From assembly GCA_937927195.1 (NCBI GenBank), contig CALBCY010000324.1, forward strand, positions 1 through 47,923: 47,923 bases of DNA, read 5' to 3'. The notes under the pieces were generated by a model. That model worked only from the letters and a program-made list of their open reading frames with translations, did no database searches and was not told the DNA's origin. Below, piece after piece: positions 17,056 through 24,975 of this stretch. This DNA comes from an uncultured Chitinophagales bacterium. GTDB lineage: Bacteria > Bacteroidota > Bacteroidia > Chitinophagales > UBA2359. Position 1 is the first letter of the stretch, and every line of letters begins with the position of its first letter. Both the position numbers and the translations under genes were made by a program.

Positions 17056-20000
17056 CTATTTTATCAATGTGATATTTCCTTTTTGTAGAAATTCTTTTCC
17101 TCCGGCAACTCGGGCCTCAATGTAATAAACAAACACACCTATATCTTGTTCCTTTTTGCGGAACCAGCCATCCCATTTATCACCGAATTTGTTTGATTCG
17201 AATACTTTTTCTCCCCATCTATTAAATATTAAAAACTTGAAGTTCTCAACACCAAATCCACGAATTACGTACTCGTCATTTAGACCATCATTGTTTGGGG
17301 TGAATGCAGTTGGTATAAGAAATTTAAAGTCCGCTGAAATATTTATTATTTCACAATAAGTATCTGTGCAACCTCCCTCGGGATGCGTTACTGTAAGGCA
17401 AACTTCATTGTCACCAACTTGCAGGTAACTGTGTATAGGATTTCTTTCGATGCTGGTATCACCATCGCCAAAATTCCAGAGATACAACAAGGTATCAGGA
17501 GTACTTAAATTGGTAAACTCTACGTCAACCAAAATATAAGGTGCTGGTTGATCAAAAGTAAAATAAGCTGTAGGAGCATCAAAAACCTCCATCGTCACAG
17601 AACTGGTATCTCTTAGGTTACAAGTGGTAGAATCTACTGCGATCAGTATAATTTCATAGGTTCCTTTTTCCTCGTATACATATTCAAAAACTGGATCTTC
17701 CACTTCAAATATTTCACCATTACCCATATTCCATATGTAAGTTTCGGCTTCGTCTTCAGCTTCCAATACTACAGGCAAGGGAATACAAGCCTTATCTGGT
17801 GCAAGAAATTCTGCTGAAACAATTGGGTTCTCTTCTATGAATATCTCCATTTGAAACACCTTCTCTCCTGGACAGGGTTCCTGAATCATTGTCAGTGAAA
17901 TATCATAGGTTCCATGTTCGGCATATTCATGTATCGGAGAAGTTTCAGTAGAAGTTTCACCGTCACCAAAATCCCAGACATAGGAGAATGATTCTATTGT
18001 GGCAACACTGGGATCAAAATCAGAAGCGTTGGTAAAGTCGACAATATATGGATCACACAAAGGAGGTAAAATTGGATCTGCAAATGGATCGAAGAACTTT
18101 GTGCTATCTGGAATGAACACTGTTGTGGTGGTGGTATCTGCAATGTTGCAAGTAAGAGAATCTATTACAACCAAAGTAACCGTATAAGTGTCGATTACAC
18201 CAAAAACATGAGTTGGATTCATTTCATTGGATAATGCAGAGCCATCTCCAAAATCCCAAATATATTCTTCGGCTTCCGTAGAAGTTGTAAAACCTACTTC
18301 AAAAGGTGCACAACCAGTGGCTCTTGGAGCAATATCGGCAAGTGCTTCAATAATGTTGGGTTCAAAGTTAAATTTCACAACTGCCAAGTTGCAATTGTTG
18401 GAACCGTTCGAATTGGACCAAGCACCTGGTGTCGTTGGAAAAGCATCTGTTCCTCCACATCCAGCACAAACTGCTTGATAGATAATTCCTTCTTTATCAA
18501 ATCGACTGGTTCCTCCATCTACGTGTTCTCCCGCATTGGAGTTATTGGCACCAAAGAAGGTCGCATAAAGCAATTCTGAGGCATCTTTTTCTAAAACAAA
18601 GAAGTAGAGATCACTACCATCTGTCGAAGATTGATAAGCATCTGGTGTTACAGTTAGTCCATTTGTATTGCCCATTAGGGTAGACTGACCATTGACAGTT
18701 CCTCCCCATCCTGAGACATAAACACGTCCACATTTATCGACAAGGAATGCAGTTGGTGAAATATTTATTTTACTCCCCGATCCAAAAGTCGTTGACCATT
18801 CAGTTGCATTTAAAGTTGGATTCAACTTGTGAATAAACTGACGACCATTGTTATTGCTCCATACATTTCCAACCACAGAATAAAGCCCTGCGGTTTGGCC
18901 GACTGTATAGATGTCATTGTTCTCATCGATTTCAACAAAATAGGCTTGATCATAATCGCCAGTACCGAGGAATGTTCCATGAACGAATCCTGTTCCATTG
19001 GCCCACATGCTAATTAAATAACCATCTGCTTGGCCACCAAGGTAGGAAGTATTCAGTCCGTTCATTCCAGGCATGTTTTCACTCCGAGTACCGCCGGCTA
19101 CATACAATCTTCCGTTGGGGTGAATCTTTAGTGAATAAGCTGCATCGTTTTTATTACCTCCTAAAAATGTATACCAATCGAGGCTAGTAACATTGGAATT
19201 AAACCTGGCAACAAGTCCATCCTGTTGGCTACCAAGTGAAGCCTGAATTGCACTGACTTGACCGATTGTATTTGGAGTAGACCCAATACTTGAAGCAATG
19301 TAAATATTGTCATTGGCATCGACAATTACCTCTCCTCTGGCATGATCTCCATAATTTACTTGCAATGAATTTATACCAGAAGTGTTTAGCCCATCCGTCA
19401 AATTTCCACCAAAGTAAGTAGAGCCATCGAGGCTAGATCCGTCGGGACTAAGAATAGAAATAATGATGTCTGCTCCTGCAGAAAAATTTAAATAAGGAAC
19501 TCCCCCATCGCCGTCTACGCTTAGTGGTACGGCTGGGCCACCACCGAAAGAATCATCCCAAGCCCCTGAAGTAGTTGGATAATTGGAGGAACTTGTCGTT
19601 CCAAGAATGACCAATTGCCCTGCATTGTTGACAATCAAACTGTGCGGAAGTTCAGAACCAAGTCCGCCAATGTAGGTTGAGTAAAGAAGCGTGCTTCCAT
19701 TTGAGCTAAACTTACTGATTCCAATGTCGCAACTTCCACCATTGAAAGCAGCGTCATAGGCCCCAGTTTGAATTGGGTAACCTGCTCCAAATACAATTCC
19801 TCCACCATATAGATTTCCATCGTCATCATAGGTTGCAGTGTATCCCCAATTGTCTATTGCTGAATTGGAATACGAGGCAAAAATCAAAGTTGGATCGATT
19901 ATCAAAGTGGCATTCTTGTTGTATTTCTTTGGCAAATCAAATGTCAAAACATTTCCATCCAAAGCAAATTCGCAATCAACCTTTTTTGTCTTACCATTGA

Positions 20001-20640
20001 TAATCTGATAGGCATAAGGCCTCATTTCATATACTTCATTTACAGAAGTTTTGATGTAGAGGTTTTTCTTTTTTAGAAAGATTTCATCGACCCCTTCATA
20101 TTCAAGAACAATTTTTTCTGGATCACCACCAGGGTGAACGATGAAATCGTATTTAAAGCTTTTATCTTGTGTGTAAACCTCCAAATCAATGCAATCGTAC
20201 AATTCTCTTTGTGAAATTTTACCATAAACTGGAACATTCCCTGCCCATTTCGACTGGTCATTTCCTAAGAAATAATTGTGGTGGAATGCTTTTTGAACAG
20301 AAGGCTCAAAAAAGTTATTTTTTTGAGAACCTTTAAAATTCAATCTATAAACATGCTCCTTTTCTCTCAATTCCTCATGGGCATGATTGTGGCCATTGGC
20401 AAGGTGATCGTTTTTGTGTGAGTGTTCCGGCCTTTCAATAAATTGAAAAGTCCATCTGTTTTGCTCGACATAAACATTACCACCAGGCAGTGCTGCTTTG
20501 TACTTGACATTTGGATGAAATTGTCCTCTGTTTTCAACAAAATTATAGGTATCCTCCACTGCACTTGCCTGTACCGCAGATTGAGCAATTGCAGCAGAAT
20601 AGCTAAAAAACATAAGAAAAACTGGCAAGATGTACCTCAT
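17056..20640 (-). CDS. Secreted DUF7948/SBBP/PKD protein with T9SS type B (gliding motility-associated) C-terminus
   Basis: A 1194-residue modular surface protein. A signal peptide covers residues 1-19 (AAIAQ). The N-terminal DUF7948 domain, with NFVENRGQFHPNVKYKAALP, extends to about residue 250. A beta-propeller-like SBBP region covers about 255-760, with repeats such as DDDGNLYGGG, DANDNIYIA and DENNDIYTVG. Four PKD-type domains follow near 765, 853, 942 and 1022, three of them with WDFGDG or WNFGDG motifs and one with WNMGNG. A CHU_C/type B sorting domain begins at about 1105 (FLIPTAFTPNNDGLNDEY) and ends in KGNITLIK. A His-rich insert (residues 73-96) lies in the N-terminal domain. Type IX export to the cell surface is expected. 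The family is abundant in Bacteroidota and its function is unknown. Confidence 0.93.
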   Translation of the reverse strand: MRYILPVFLMFFSYSAAIAQSAVQASAVEDTYNFVENRGQFHPNVKYKAALPGGNVYVEQNRWTFQFIERPEHSHKNDHLANGHNHAHEELREKEHVYRLNFKGSQKNNFFEPSVQKAFHHNYFLGNDQSKWAGNVPVYGKISQRELYDCIDLEVYTQDKSFKYDFIVHPGGDPEKIVLEYEGVDEIFLKKKNLYIKTSVNEVYEMRPYAYQIINGKTKKVDCEFALDGNVLTFDLPKKYNKNATLIIDPTLIFASYSNSAIDNWGYTATYDDDGNLYGGGIVFGAGYPIQTGAYDAAFNGGSCDIGISKFSSNGSTLLYSTYIGGLGSELPHSLIVNNAGQLVILGTTSSSNYPTTSGAWDDSFGGGPAVPLSVDGDGGVPYLNFSAGADIIISILSPDGSSLDGSTYFGGNLTDGLNTSGINSLQVNYGDHARGEVIVDANDNIYIASSIGSTPNTIGQVSAIQASLGSQQDGLVARFNSNVTSLDWYTFLGGNKNDAAYSLKIHPNGRLYVAGGTRSENMPGMNGLNTSYLGGQADGYLISMWANGTGFVHGTFLGTGDYDQAYFVEIDENNDIYTVGQTAGLYSVVGNVWSNNNGRQFIHKLNPTLNATEWSTTFGSGSKINISPTAFLVDKCGRVYVSGWGGTVNGQSTLMGNTNGLTVTPDAYQSSTDGSDLYFFVLEKDASELLYATFFGANNSNAGEHVDGGTSRFDKEGIIYQAVCAGCGGTDAFPTTPGAWSNSNGSNNCNLAVVKFNFEPNIIEALADIAPRATGCAPFEVGFTTSTEAEEYIWDFGDGSALSNEMNPTHVFGVIDTYTVTLVVIDSLTCNIADTTTTTVFIPDSTKFFDPFADPILPPLCDPYIVDFTNASDFDPSVATIESFSYVWDFGDGETSTETSPIHEYAEHGTYDISLTMIQEPCPGEKVFQMEIFIEENPIVSAEFLAPDKACIPLPVVLEAEDEAETYIWNMGNGEIFEVEDPVFEYVYEEKGTYEIILIAVDSTTCNLRDTSSVTMEVFDAPTAYFTFDQPAPYILVDVEFTNLSTPDTLLYLWNFGDGDTSIERNPIHSYLQVGDNEVCLTVTHPEGGCTDTYCEIINISADFKFLIPTAFTPNNDGLNDEYVIRGFGVENFKFLIFNRWGEKVFESNKFGDKWDGWFRKKEQDIGVFVYYIEARVAGGKEFLQKGNITLIK

Positions 20641-20970
20641 ATTAAAAAGTTGCAGTGTTGTTGGTGTAAAATATTGTTAAACTACGTTATAATTTACGAA
20701 TGATCCAGCATTTCTGGATTGATCTGTATCAAAAATATTGTTTACAGTTGTTGTTCAATATGCTAAAGACGATCAAAATATCAAGAATAATGTAAATCCT
20801 GAGTAGATACTTCTATTTAAACGATAAAATGATCATTTTAGTCAGTACTTGTCTATATTTTCGACAATACTTTTAACAATTGATACAATTTTGTCGCCTA
20901 TAAAGTTTAAAAGTCCTTGTCTGTTTGAAAGAAATGACAATATTTAGACAAAATTTTACGTAAAAAGTAA

Positions 20971-21012
20971 AAAAAAGGTCCTCAAACAGTCTTTCTGAAT
21001 GAGGACTTTTTT
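20971..21012. terminator. Bidirectional hairpin with A/T tracts
   Basis: GTCCTCA and TGAGGAC pair over seven bases with a 15-base loop. The hairpin is bordered by A8 on the left and T6 on the right, so it could terminate transcription in either direction. It lies upstream of the DUF7948 gene and 226 bases past the asnS stop. Confidence 0.5.
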
Positions 21013-21163
21013 CCTGAATAAATACAATTTGGGAGTTCTTTTAATATTTTAGACCACTTAAATCAATTTCGATTTACTTGCGGTCATAGTATTTAATAAA
21101 ATTTCAACTTGTTAATCAAGGAAAGGAGCTTGATTATGCTCCATTTCATTTAAAACAAAAAGG

Positions 21164-21215
21164 AAAGCCCTCTGCCAATAAAATGAATTATTAGCAGAGG
21201 GCTTTAAAATTTTTA
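21164..21215 (-). terminator. Rho-independent terminator of asnS
   Basis: A perfect 12-base stem, AAAGCCCTCTGC with GCAGAGGGCTTT, and an 18-base loop, begins about 23 bases after the asnS stop. On the minus strand it is followed by CCTTTTTGTTTT, enough for intrinsic termination. Confidence 0.85.
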
Positions 21216-21237
21216 TTTCACTAAACTCTGAAAGTGA

Positions 21238-22788
21238 CTACGGCAATAAACGGCCATAATATCTTGGGAAAGGAATGGTCTCACGAATGTGACTCACATT
21301 GGTCAGCCACATGATGATTCTTTCAAATCCAAGTCCAAATCCAGCATGAGGAACAGAGCCATAACGTCTCAAGTCTAAATACCATTCGAAATCTTCTATT
21401 GGTAAATCGTGTTCCTTGATTCTTTCCAAAAGCAAATCGAGGTTGTCTTCTCTTTCAGCTCCTCCAACAATTTCACCAAAACCTTCTGGTGCCAAAAGGT
21501 CAACCCCTTTTACGTAATTGTCGTCTTCTTCGTCCCTTTTCATATAAAAAGCCTTGATGTCTTTCGGCCATTTGTATACCATAACTGGAGTGGAGAACAA
21601 TCTGGTAATTACGGTTTCATCAGAACCACCGAAGTCTTCTCCGTGCTTAAAGTTTTTGGCAGATTCAATCCATTGCGGAATGTTTCTTTCTTTTTCTTCC
21701 AGATCTTTTATTTCATTCTTAAGCTTGTCAATTTTGTTTCTGTTGAAATTGATGGCTCCCTTTTTCATTCCACCAGCGTTGATTGCTGTTTCACGCTCTT
21801 CAATGTCTGCCAAACAAGCTGTTTTTCTTTCTTTAACAGAATTCAGATCGTCTTCCAGTGTTTTAAGCGCATTTTTACCATCGAGGTCTTTTTCTCCTCT
21901 CAAAATTTCAACTGCTTCGTCGTAAGTAATTCTTGGGAAGACCGTTCCGATGTTTTCGAACAAGGTAAGATCACGTTCAAGAATTGTCAATTCCGATTTG
22001 TAATTATTATAGATGTCCAAAACGATGTAACGAATGAATTCTTCGATCAAGTCCATGTCCATGTCCAAATCATAAAAAGCCATTTCAGGCTCAATCATCC
22101 AAAATTCGGAAAGGTGTCTTCTTGTTTTTGATTTTTCAGCACGAAAAGTTGGGCCGAAGGTGTATACTTTTCCCAAAGCCATAGCAGTGGCCTCTGCGTA
22201 GAGTTGACCAGATTGTGAAAGGAAGGCTTGCTCCCCATAAAAATCAGTTTCAAATAGGGTTGTAGTCCCTTCACAGGCATTGCCGGTAAAGATTGGAGCA
22301 TCTGTTTGTATAAAGCCTCTTTCCTGGAAAAACTGGTGAATAATAAATTTCACCCTACTTCTAATTCTCATTACGGCCCACTGTCTTTTAGAACGAAGCC
22401 AGAGATGTCTTTTTTCCATTAGGAATTCGATCCCATGTTCTTTATTTGAAATCGGGTAATCTTCAACAACTTGTAATGTTTCGATCTCATTGACTTTGAG
22501 TTCATATCCACCAATTTGTCGATCATCCTTCTCAACCTTCCCAACAAGTCTTACTGAAGATGCCAATGTTAGGACTTTCGCTTGTTCAAAGTCTTCAGGG
22601 CTTACAATCGATTCATCAATTACACATTGACAAAAGCCGCTGCCATCCCTTAGCTCTACGAAAAACAAACCTTTACTGCTTCGCTTATTGGAAATCCATC
22701 CTTGAAGGCAAACTTCTTGATTTTCAACGCTTGACAATTGATCAATTGTGCAAACATGCTTATCTTTAATTATTGTTTTTGTTTCCAT
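21238..22788 (-). CDS. asnS: Asparagine-tRNA ligase with coiled-coil insertion
   Basis: Charges tRNA-Asn with asparagine in the cytoplasm. It is 516 residues from the ATG at 22788. The N-terminal OB-fold anticodon domain is clear (VCLQGWISNKRSSKGLFFVE). The class IIb catalytic core has TFGPTFRAEKSKTRRHLSEF (motif 2) and GFGLGFERIIMWL (motif 3), ending in the usual IPFPRYYGRLLP. Between YDEAVEIL and the ITRLFSTPV strand lies an 80-90 residue highly charged segment, against about 25 in the E. coli enzyme, predicted to be coiled coil. The seven extra residues from an earlier ATG (22809) overlap the -7 promoter element, so 22788 is preferred. Confidence 0.96.
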   Translation of the reverse strand: METKTIIKDKHVCTIDQLSSVENQEVCLQGWISNKRSSKGLFFVELRDGSGFCQCVIDESIVSPEDFEQAKVLTLASSVRLVGKVEKDDRQIGGYELKVNEIETLQVVEDYPISNKEHGIEFLMEKRHLWLRSKRQWAVMRIRSRVKFIIHQFFQERGFIQTDAPIFTGNACEGTTTLFETDFYGEQAFLSQSGQLYAEATAMALGKVYTFGPTFRAEKSKTRRHLSEFWMIEPEMAFYDLDMDMDLIEEFIRYIVLDIYNNYKSELTILERDLTLFENIGTVFPRITYDEAVEILRGEKDLDGKNALKTLEDDLNSVKERKTACLADIEERETAINAGGMKKGAINFNRNKIDKLKNEIKDLEEKERNIPQWIESAKNFKHGEDFGGSDETVITRLFSTPVMVYKWPKDIKAFYMKRDEEDDNYVKGVDLLAPEGFGEIVGGAEREDNLDLLLERIKEHDLPIEDFEWYLDLRRYGSVPHAGFGLGFERIIMWLTNVSHIRETIPFPRYYGRLLP

Positions 22789-22806
22789 AGGATAAAATTT
22801 AGGCCG

Positions 22807-22814
22807 CAAAGTTA
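22807..22814 (-). promoter_or_regulatory. Putative asnS promoter -7 element
   Basis: The minus strand reads TAACTTTG, matching TAnnTTTG, 18 bases before the asnS ATG; this implies a very short leader. The -33 region is T-rich without a perfect TTG. Confidence 0.45.
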
Positions 22815-23110
22815 GTTTATTCTGATAAAATGAAAGAAGGATTCTTTGAATCTTATTCCAGCATTAAAAATACGCCATTTCAGTATAATTGTTTGTAAAC
22901 TTATAGCTGATCGGAGTCAGGAAAGGATTAATTCCAGCACCTATGTCGGACTATGATTGATTATGACTGTGTTCTTGATTCTCAAACCACATTGTGGTAA
23001 ATAAATATATACCATTTCAAGAAATGAATGGTTCAATATAAGAAAGAAAAATATTTATAATCAATGAATTAGGGAGGGGACAAGAAACTTATAACAAAAA
23101 TCATTCCAAT
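22815..23110. other. Intergenic region between asnS and rpoN
   Basis: AT-rich DNA between the divergent asnS and rpoN promoters. No open frame here has recognisable features, and I see no strong RNA structure. Confidence 0.5.
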
Positions 23111-23113
23111 TTT

Positions 23114-23143
23114 TTGGTTTCTTTAAAATATTCTTTACATTTG
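23114..23143 (+). promoter_or_regulatory. Bacteroidota housekeeping promoter for rpoN
   Basis: TTG at 23114-23116 and TACATTTG at 23136-23143 are separated by 19 bases. This matches the Bacteroidota primary sigma pattern TTG-N17-23-TAnnTTTG and is the best promoter in the window. Transcription would begin near 23150 and leave a leader of about 145 bases. Confidence 0.6.
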
Positions 23144-23214
23144 GAACAGATCGGCGTCCAATCGGCTTCGGCTCACTACTAACCTAAATCTCTTCCACTT
23201 TACTCAGGGAAGAT

Positions 23215-23230
23215 TTGATACTTGTATCAA
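23215..23230. promoter_or_regulatory. Palindrome in the rpoN leader
   Basis: TTGATACTTGTATCAA is a perfect inverted repeat of two 7-base arms with a 2-base spacer, 66 bases before the rpoN ATG. The short spacer favours a dimeric repressor or activator site over an RNA hairpin. Confidence 0.5.
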
Positions 23231-23296
23231 TGTGCTTAAGAAATTGACTAGATGTGTCAAAAGGCATTGCTGGAATTACTATGGAAAACAATTACT

Positions 23297-24757
23297 ATGC
23301 TCAAACAAAGACTTACTCAAAAACTACAACAGAGACTCTCGCCCCAACAAATTCAGTTGATGAAATTGTTGCAAGTGCCTACAGCCTCTTTGGAGCAAAG
23401 AGTAAAAGAAGAGTTGGAAGTTAATCCAGCTCTTGAAGAAGGAAAAGTAGAGGCTGAGAAGGATGAATTTGACAACAAAGAGGAGCCAGAGAAAAAAGAA
23501 GATCCCAACGATGATATAGATTTGTCAGAATACATTTCTGACGATGACGGCATAGCCGATTATAAGTTAAAGACCAACAACTACAGAGACCCTGATGACA
23601 ATAAGACCATTCCAATTCCGGTCGTAGAAACATTTCACGATCATTTAAAAAACCAGTTAGGTCTGTTGCAGCTCAATGACAGAGAAGTGGTGATAGCCAA
23701 GCAGTTGATTGGAAGTATTGATGATGATGGTTATTTAAGAAGAGAGTTGGAAGCCATTATTGATGATCTTGCTTTTACGCAGTACATCAACAGCGACATG
23801 GAAGAGCTGTCAAGGATTCTCGATAAACTCCACACTTTTGAGCCTGCAGGTGTAGGTGCAAGAAATCCTCAGGAATGCTTGCTTATCCAAATAAACAGAA
23901 AGCTAAAATTACAACCAGAAAACACAAGTCTTATAAATGCCAAAAGGTTGCTAAAAACTCATTTTGAGGAATTTGCCAAGAAGCATTATACCAAACTGCT
24001 TCGACAATTGAGCATCACTGAAGACGAGTTGAAAGATGCCAATGATGAAATTTTAAAACTCAATCCGAAACCTGGAAGCGGGCATGCAAGTGAGTCAAGA
24101 GCAGAAAATTATGTTATTCCCGATTTCATTTTAGTGAATGATAATGGAGAGTTGAACCTTTCGTTGAATTCGAGAAATGCACCTGATTTGAAAGTCAGCA
24201 ATGACTATGTGGACATGATGCGAGCTTATAACAAAAGCAAAACAAAAGACAAAAAAGAGAAAGAGGCCATCCTTTTTATCAAACAAAAAATTGATTCGGC
24301 CAAGTGGTTTATTGACGCGATAAAGCAAAGACAGCAAACAATGATGAATTGTATGCAAGCCATTTTGGAATATCAATATGCCTATTTCCTAACAGGAGAT
24401 GAGACCCGTTTGAAGCCAATGATTCTTAAGGATATTGCTGAAATAACGGGCCTTGACATTTCAACCATTTCGAGGGTTGCCCACAGTAAGTATATTCAAA
24501 CTGAATTTGGAACCTTCCAGCTCAAATCATTCTTTTCAGAGTCTATTCAAAAAGACAATGGAGAAGAAGTTTCAACGAGAGAAGTCAAGAAGATCTTGAA
24601 AGATATGATTGCCGATGAAGACAAACGCAAGCCTCTTTCCGATCAAAAATTAACAGATACTTTGGTTGGCAAAGGGTATAATATTGCCAGGCGAACGGTT
24701 GCTAAATACCGTGAACAGTTGAATATTCCAGTTGCTCGATTGAGGAAGGTGCTGTAA
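23297..24757 (+). CDS. rpoN: RNA polymerase sigma-54 factor
   Basis: An alternative sigma factor that directs RNA polymerase to -24/-12 promoters and needs AAA+ enhancer-binding activators. The 486-residue reading starts at MLKQRLTQKLQQRLSPQQIQ, the usual region I start. An acidic region II (about 50-90) follows, then the core-binding domain and the C-terminal DNA-binding domain with a helix-turn-helix (DIAEITGLDISTISRVAHSK). The RpoN box is ARRTVAKYRE near the C-terminus. An upstream TTG or ATG in frame (23252) would add 15 residues not seen in the family. Divergent from asnS. Confidence 0.96.
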   Translation: MLKQRLTQKLQQRLSPQQIQLMKLLQVPTASLEQRVKEELEVNPALEEGKVEAEKDEFDNKEEPEKKEDPNDDIDLSEYISDDDGIADYKLKTNNYRDPDDNKTIPIPVVETFHDHLKNQLGLLQLNDREVVIAKQLIGSIDDDGYLRRELEAIIDDLAFTQYINSDMEELSRILDKLHTFEPAGVGARNPQECLLIQINRKLKLQPENTSLINAKRLLKTHFEEFAKKHYTKLLRQLSITEDELKDANDEILKLNPKPGSGHASESRAENYVIPDFILVNDNGELNLSLNSRNAPDLKVSNDYVDMMRAYNKSKTKDKKEKEAILFIKQKIDSAKWFIDAIKQRQQTMMNCMQAILEYQYAYFLTGDETRLKPMILKDIAEITGLDISTISRVAHSKYIQTEFGTFQLKSFFSESIQKDNGEEVSTREVKKILKDMIADEDKRKPLSDQKLTDTLVGKGYNIARRTVAKYREQLNIPVARLRKVL

Positions 24758-24975
24758 TGGTTTTGGGGGATTGGGTCGCGCCATTCGCTGCGCTCGGCTC
24801 ACGCTTTTGGGTCGATGCTGAAGCATCTATTGGGTTCAGATGGCAATGTGCAATTCAGTTGTTACAAATTGGCGTTATTACTACATTTCCGAAAAGGTAT
24901 CGTTCTACCTCTTGGGCAATAAATGCTTTTTGTAAAATCCCTTTGTACGAGAATATAAAAGAAAACCTGAGACAG

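Larger units (their letters stand above)
20641..21237. other. Intergenic region between the DUF7948 gene and asnS
   Basis: About 600 bases of AT-rich DNA without a credible gene. It contains two hairpins (20971-21012 and 21164-21215). The promoter for the DUF7948 gene must lie at its left end, but I see no clear TAnnTTTG there. Confidence 0.6.

Noticed and set aside
21409..22131. 240-codon open frame opposite asnS
   Set aside because: It lies entirely antisense to the conserved synthetase; its composition (many F, V, S) is the mirror of the acidic and lysine-rich coding strand.
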